Origin: a bacterium
GTDB taxonomy: Bacteria > Electryoneota > Electryoneia > Electryoneales > Electryoneaceae
Direction of reading: 5' to 3'
Assembly (NCBI GenBank): GCA_028278125.1
Contig: JANQEY010000177.1
Location: 1-56,694, forward strand
DNA: 56,694 nt
Shown: piece after piece, positions 52,823-56,694 of the stretch
How positions within the stretch are numbered: position 1 is the stretch's first letter
Layout of the letters: every line of letters begins with the position of its first letter
Position numbers and translations under genes: made by a program
The notes under the pieces: generated by a model
What the model saw: the letters and a program-made list of their open reading frames with translations, nothing else
Database searches by the model: none
Told to the model about the DNA's origin: nothing

Positions 52823-53715
52823 GGTATTCTTTCTCCGAGACGTGAAAAATGCGCCTTGATATACGCTTTTGCCGCTGCTGTTTCACCCTTAAGCAACAAA
52901 TATATGTAATATGCAGCGATGACAGGTAATTTTCCCACAAACTGAAACGGTACAACATAAAATGGTGTGAACTTGCGAAAGAAAAGTCTTGTTGCAAGTG
53001 TCCGATAATTCATCTTAAAAACGCTTCTTCCCCCGCCTGAGCTTTGGGATAACCGGTGAATCAGAATTGCATCATGTACCAATCCAAGGTGCATTCCTTT
53101 TTTTCGTACTCTCCAGGACCAGTCAACATCTTCGGCGTACATCCCGTAACAGTCATCCATTAAGCCTGTTTTCTTCCAGGTTTCCGATTTTGCCAACCAG
53201 CAACAGCCTGTCAAATAACCCGTCGTACCGGGATATTGTTCGGCTTTGGAAACATGTTTTCCATTTCCAATATGGCTGATCCAGGCAAACAGCCACCAGA
53301 TCTTCCCACCGGCAAACCATATTGTATCCACAGGATTTTCATACAACATCTCCGGGCTGACTGCTCCAATTCTTTTATATCCACTTTCATCCGCCAGTTT
53401 TTCGACCAATAGATCGGTCATTCCCGGCTTGACCCGTACATCTGGGTTAATTATCCCGATATATGAATATCCTTCTTCGAGGGCAAACTTGATTCCCTCA
53501 TTATTCGCGGAGGCAAAAGGTAGATTTTCGCCTGTTTCTATTAAAAGAACAGACTCAATATTATCCTTGACATTCTGAGCGGAGTTATCAGAAGATCCAT
53601 TATCAACAAGTATCAGCAGGTCGGATTTGTCTAGATCATCTGTTACAGACCTTGCTGATGCCAGGGTTTCATCGCCCCCATTATGGTTCACCATGATAAA
53701 GGCGACACGTTTCAA
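52804..53715 (-). CDS. GT2-family glycosyltransferase (rhamnosyltransferase-like)
   Basis: A 303-residue cytoplasmic GT-A enzyme: N-terminal FIMVNHNGGDETLASARSV, nucleotide-binding LILVDNGSSDNS, the FASANNEGIKFAL motif, the metal-binding DxD equivalent INPDVRVKPGM, and acceptor region GMYAEDVDWSWRVRKKGM (typical ED-x-D/E-x-x-R of WbbL-type rhamnosyltransferases). A hydrophobic stretch near the end suggests membrane association. It overlaps the upstream GT4 gene by ATGA. It presumably adds a sugar to a lipid-linked glycan; donor and acceptor are unknown. Confidence 0.88.
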   Translation of the reverse strand: MKRVAFIMVNHNGGDETLASARSVTDDLDKSDLLILVDNGSSDNSAQNVKDNIESVLLIETGENLPFASANNEGIKFALEEGYSYIGIINPDVRVKPGMTDLLVEKLADESGYKRIGAVSPEMLYENPVDTIWFAGGKIWWLFAWISHIGNGKHVSKAEQYPGTTGYLTGCCWLAKSETWKKTGLMDDCYGMYAEDVDWSWRVRKKGMHLGLVHDAILIHRLSQSSGGGRSVFKMNYRTLATRLFFRKFTPFYVVPFQFVGKLPVIAAYYIYLLLKGETAAAKAYIKAHFSRLGERIPWPPEN

Positions 53716-54839
53716 TTGATTTCCCCGGTTATTTCGTCGGCAAGACGTTCCCAGCTGAAATGTGCATGGGCGTGATCTTTTATCTTTTCGCGCATTTCCA
53801 CTCGAATTTTCTTGTCGATATTGAAGAATTTATCGATCGATGCCGCAAGCGCCCCTGAATTTTCGGGAGGTACAAGATCCCCATTTTCACCCGGTAATAT
53901 AACATCCGGCAATCCACCAACTTTAGATGCAATAACCGGTGTACCGCAAGCCAGCGCTGCCATGGCAACTCCAGATTGTGTAGCATGCCTGAAGGGCAGC
54001 ACTATCACATCGGCAGCGATTAGACGTAAAGTCATCTCTTCGCTGACAAGGTATTTATTATGGAGTTTTACTTTGTTACCAATTCCAAGGTTCTTAATCT
54101 GCTCCCGGTAAGGTTCAATATCGTCGTAAAATTCACCTGCTATTTCAACAGATACATCACTGTTTTTGATTAGTGGTACTGCTTCCAGGAGTATGTCCAC
54201 ACCTTTATATTTCCTGATCAATCCTATATGCATTATTAATGGTTGATCAATCGGATACCCAAGTTTCTGCTTCGCGGTTTCTTTAGTCAAAACAGGATCA
54301 GCATTGCTGAACCTGTCATAAACAGGATGCGGAATAACAGTAGATGGAACACCCGAAACAAGTTGCTGCAGATTATCCTGCTCTCCCTTACCACCCACTA
54401 TAACCTTATCAGCCTTTTTAAATAACCATCTATTCAAAATCCTACCAGCCTTTTTTTGCTCATGAGGGATAACGTTGTGAGCAATAATCACAAATCCTTT
54501 TGAGGATTTCATTTTTGTGAGATAACGTAAACAGGGGGCAAAAAAGGGATGCCAGTGATGAACTACCAACCTTTCAACACCATTATCACGACACAATTTC
54601 ATTGCCTTTTTCCATGTCCAGGGTTGCCATGCGACCAGGAGAGGATTAGAGTCTTCTGTGGGTCTGGAGGTAGAATCAATTTCTGATGTACCCGGAAACA
54701 GGAAACCGGGATATAACTTCAAATAACTGATTGCTAAAACATTATGATCTTGTTTGTTGAGAATGTCAACCAGCGAAGCATTGTAGTGTGCAATTCCACC
54801 CCTCAAAGGAGGTAACGGTCCTACAACCGCAATTTTCAT
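53712..54839 (-). CDS. GT4-family glycosyltransferase
   Basis: A 375-residue GT-B enzyme. N-terminal KIAVVGPLPPLRGGIAHYNA matches the glycine-rich acceptor loop, and the C-terminal domain has the donor-binding pattern LIMHIGLIRKYKGVDILLEA, then VIVLPFRHATQSGVAMAALA with the ALACGTPVIASKVGGLPD E-x7-E-like region and GDLVPPEN. It is likely cytoplasmic or peripheral. Three bases separate it from the DPM1-like gene upstream, and it overlaps the GT2 gene downstream. The three glycosyltransferases probably build one surface glycan or glycolipid. Confidence 0.88.
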   Translation of the reverse strand: MKIAVVGPLPPLRGGIAHYNASLVDILNKQDHNVLAISYLKLYPGFLFPGTSEIDSTSRPTEDSNPLLVAWQPWTWKKAMKLCRDNGVERLVVHHWHPFFAPCLRYLTKMKSSKGFVIIAHNVIPHEQKKAGRILNRWLFKKADKVIVGGKGEQDNLQQLVSGVPSTVIPHPVYDRFSNADPVLTKETAKQKLGYPIDQPLIMHIGLIRKYKGVDILLEAVPLIKNSDVSVEIAGEFYDDIEPYREQIKNLGIGNKVKLHNKYLVSEEMTLRLIAADVIVLPFRHATQSGVAMAALACGTPVIASKVGGLPDVILPGENGDLVPPENSGALAASIDKFFNIDKKIRVEMREKIKDHAHAHFSWERLADEITGEIN

Positions 54840-54842
54840 TAT

Positions 54843-55784
54843 CTAGTCATCCTGCTCGAGGTGGCGGGTTAACCGTTTTTGTGATGCAATCCGCATATTA
54901 CTGATCATCTCTCCAATCAAACCAAGAGAGAAGAATTGTACACCAACAATCATTAATAGTATGCTGACAAAAAAGAGTGGACGGTCGCCTATCCATACCT
55001 GCTGGAACCATCCGACAACCAGGTATGCAAAAATACCAAAGCCCGCAAGTCCCAGGATCAGGCCAATACTTCCAAATAGATGCATCGGACTTGATGTGAA
55101 TCTTGTCAGGAAAATTACCGACAGAAGATCAAGGAAACCGTATAAAAAACGTTTATACCCATACTTTGTAGTGCCCCATTTACGGGGATGGTGTTTTACT
55201 ACCAGTTCACCAACTTTATATCCCTGGGCTGCAGCCAGTACCGGTATATATCGGTGCAGTTCACCATATATCCTGATGCTGTCAAATACTTCGCGTCGGT
55301 ATATTTTCAAACCACAGTTGAAGTCATGTAGTTTTGCTTTGGAGAATAAACGTGCGATAAAATTGAAAAACTTTGAGGGAAGTGTTTTAGTGATAGGATC
55401 GTAGCGTTTCTTTTTCCATCCACTGACAAGATCAAATCCCTCTTCCAGTTTTTTTACCAGGTTTGGGATTTCCTCAGGATCGTCCTGAAGATCCGCGTCC
55501 ATCGTAATGATATAATTACCCCTGGACAGTCCAAAGCCAAGGTCAAGGGCTGCTGCTTTTCCCTGGTTACGCCGAAAGTGTTTCACGTAAACTTTATTAT
55601 CTTCATCAGCAAATTTATCAAGGATACCGATTGTACCATCATCACTGCCATCATTGATGAAGATATATTCCGCATCCAGGTTTTCCCGTGAGATTACCTT
55701 ATCCAGCGCCTCTTTCAGGTGTGGTAAAGATTCAGCTTCATTATAAACCGGGATAACTATACTAAGAAGCGGATTCTGGCTCAT
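54843..55784 (-). CDS. Polyprenyl-phosphate glycosyltransferase (GtrB/DPM1-like, GT2)
   Basis: Start placed at ATG 55784; the longer reading uses a TTG inside the preceding gene. About 313 residues. N-terminal GT-A domain with IVIPVYNEAESLPHL, FINDGSDDGT, TMDADLQDDPEEIPNLV (DxD) and FNCGLKIYRREVF, followed by two C-terminal membrane helices (about 230-255 and 268-292). This is the GtrB / ArnC / DPM1 layout, which transfers a sugar to undecaprenyl phosphate. It overlaps the 3' end of the upstream lipoprotein gene and heads a set of three glycosyltransferase genes. Confidence 0.88.
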   Translation of the reverse strand: MSQNPLLSIVIPVYNEAESLPHLKEALDKVISRENLDAEYIFINDGSDDGTIGILDKFADEDNKVYVKHFRRNQGKAAALDLGFGLSRGNYIITMDADLQDDPEEIPNLVKKLEEGFDLVSGWKKKRYDPITKTLPSKFFNFIARLFSKAKLHDFNCGLKIYRREVFDSIRIYGELHRYIPVLAAAQGYKVGELVVKHHPRKWGTTKYGYKRFLYGFLDLLSVIFLTRFTSSPMHLFGSIGLILGLAGFGIFAYLVVGWFQQVWIGDRPLFFVSILLMIVGVQFFSLGLIGEMISNMRIASQKRLTRHLEQDD

Positions 55785-56562
55785 TTTCCGTACCAGCCTC
55801 AAACTTGAATGGATCGTTTTTCCATTTCGGATTAACTTTTGGCGATTTAATCTTCAATGTAATATCAACCGGCATTCTCCCCGGAGCGACAATCCTGATT
55901 TCACCGGGAATTTTTATTCCCTTAACCTCATCATAATCCTTGAAACTTTTTTCAATGATGGTTATCCCATCATTTGTCAGCCAGCGTTCAATTAAAACTG
56001 TTCTGTTGCTAATGTCAATAACAAACTGGTGAATTTTGCCATCTTCCAGTAAATCCAGTGTCCAGATATATGAATTTTCGCCCTTTTCAAAAGATAAAGT
56101 CAGCGCGTCGCTTTCGGGTTGTAGTGCCAGGGGGAAAAACAGCACCTGCGGATCGCTGCTTGGTAGAGGAAATCCGATGATTTTTTCAAGATCAAGCGTA
56201 TCTGCTGCCCCGGAAACAATTTCTCCCCTTCCCAGCCTGATTTCAAACTGCTCTTCATCTACCGTCAAGCTCCCCACTTTCATCCCAAAAGGACCCTGCA
56301 CATTGCAGAAAAACTTTGCCGGTTTCGATACTTTGTATTTACCGGAAAAGGAGTTACTGAGACCGCCTAGTGAAAATTTTAGGGAATATCCTGACTCGAA
56401 TCTCTCCAGGTTGTTATACAATTCGGTGATCATAAAAATTGCGCCACCGGGGCTGTCCACAGGGATATCGGTGAGTTGAAGAGTTGTTGTAGCGCAACCT
56501 GAAACCAGGATAAGAATGATTAGAAGGGAAAGAAGAAGGATTTGATAGAGAGCAGATTTCAT
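55762..56562 (-). CDS. DUF4292-like outer-membrane lipoprotein
   Basis: Start placed at ATG 56562, giving MKSALYQILLLSLLIILILV then SGCATT, a lipobox SGC. About 266 residues. The mature part is LolA/LolB-like: ELYNNLERFESGYSLKFSLG, FCNVQGPFGMKVGSLTVDEE, LEKIIGFPLP, DISNRTVLIERWL and a final GIKIPGEIRIVAPGRMPVDI, which fits DUF4292 (periplasmic lipoproteins with a half-barrel fold). It is likely involved in envelope lipid or glycolipid handling. It follows a TPR-protein gene and precedes the glycosyltransferases on the same strand. Confidence 0.75.
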   Translation of the reverse strand: MKSALYQILLLSLLIILILVSGCATTTLQLTDIPVDSPGGAIFMITELYNNLERFESGYSLKFSLGGLSNSFSGKYKVSKPAKFFCNVQGPFGMKVGSLTVDEEQFEIRLGRGEIVSGAADTLDLEKIIGFPLPSSDPQVLFFPLALQPESDALTLSFEKGENSYIWTLDLLEDGKIHQFVIDISNRTVLIERWLTNDGITIIEKSFKDYDEVKGIKIPGEIRIVAPGRMPVDITLKIKSPKVNPKWKNDPFKFEAGTENEPESAS

Positions 56563-56593
56563 GTTTCTATTCAGATACATGTTGAATTAACTA

Positions 56594-56694
56594 TTAACGT
56601 TCAAGTTTTTGACGGATTTCTGATTCATTTCCGCCGTTATCCAGGGCACGGGTCCACATTATAAAAGCCTGCTCACGGTCGCCCACAGCAAAAT
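56594..56694 (-). CDS. 3' end of a TPR-repeat protein (truncated by window edge)
   Basis: The minus-strand frame is open from the window edge to TAA at 56594-56596, coding FAVGDREQAFIMWTRALDNG then GNESEIRQKLER. The pattern G-D-x-x-x-A-x-x-x-W-x-x-A-L-x-x-G is the second helix pair of a tetratricopeptide repeat. TPR proteins commonly precede DUF4292 lipoprotein genes in this superphylum (from memory). Confidence 0.7.
   Translation of the reverse strand, partial: FAVGDREQAFIMWTRALDNGGNESEIRQKLER

Overview
The window looks like the chromosome of a Gram-negative bacterium of the Fibrobacteres-Chlorobi-Bacteroidetes superphylum, in the Calditrichota / Marinimicrobia / KSB1 range; the exact phylum cannot be fixed by reading alone. 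The signs are: several secreted proteins ending in a type IX secretion sorting domain with the hallmark NYPNPFNP motif, a PorV/PorQ-type outer-membrane protein, a TonB-dependent receptor with a carboxypeptidase-regulatory-like N-terminal domain, lipoprotein signal peptides, Mpl murein ligase and PBP1A. TGA, TAA and TAG all serve as ordinary stops. A selenocysteine tRNA gene (selC) is present.

Region 1 (1-13.8 kb) is accessory. It holds small, visibly AT-rich genes on both strands with wide gaps. It opens with two TIR-domain proteins, two pentapeptide-repeat proteins (one fused to TIR, one fused to a two-helix pore-like domain) and a small GIY-YIG-like protein. After that come three copies of an unassigned small membrane-protein family sharing an EQYxQ..EEIR motif, other small membrane or proline-rich proteins, two small FlbD-like proteins, a SpoIIAA-like protein and two beta-barrel-like secreted proteins. 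A dispersed, always same-strand intergenic repeat lies between these genes (about six copies, two of them about 130-150 bp and hairpin-rich). Two related C-terminal gene remnants are also present. The region reads as a gene-cassette-like island with defence flavour.

Region 2 (13.9-40.9 kb, all minus strand) is an alpha-glucan (starch/glycogen/maltodextrin) utilisation locus. In transcription order it encodes a TonB-dependent receptor, a large LamG/type IX cargo protein interrupted by one in-frame TGA, a PorV-like protein, a three-module starch-binding cargo protein, a GH13 lipoprotein, a 1445-residue multi-domain GH13 amylase, a glycogen-debranching-type amylo-alpha-1,6-glucosidase, an alpha/beta-hydrolase esterase with a CBM48-like module, a GH57 lipoprotein, a fused MalE-MalF transporter subunit, an alpha/alpha-toroid protein, MalG and a thymidylate-kinase-like P-loop protein. 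The likely flow is surface binding and hydrolysis of glucan, import across the outer membrane, periplasmic trimming, then ABC import. The transport ATPase is not in the window.

Region 3 (41.2-56.7 kb, minus strand) is core genome. It holds tRNA-Sec, a zinc-ribbon protein, Mpl, an M1-type metallopeptidase joined to a probable outer-membrane barrel, an adenine/cytosine-N4 DNA methyltransferase, a PfkB sugar kinase, a SPOR-domain protein, PBP1A, an unknown membrane protein, three glycosyltransferases, a DUF4292-like lipoprotein and the tail of a TPR protein. Many of these genes overlap by ATGA, which suggests one long envelope-biogenesis operon.
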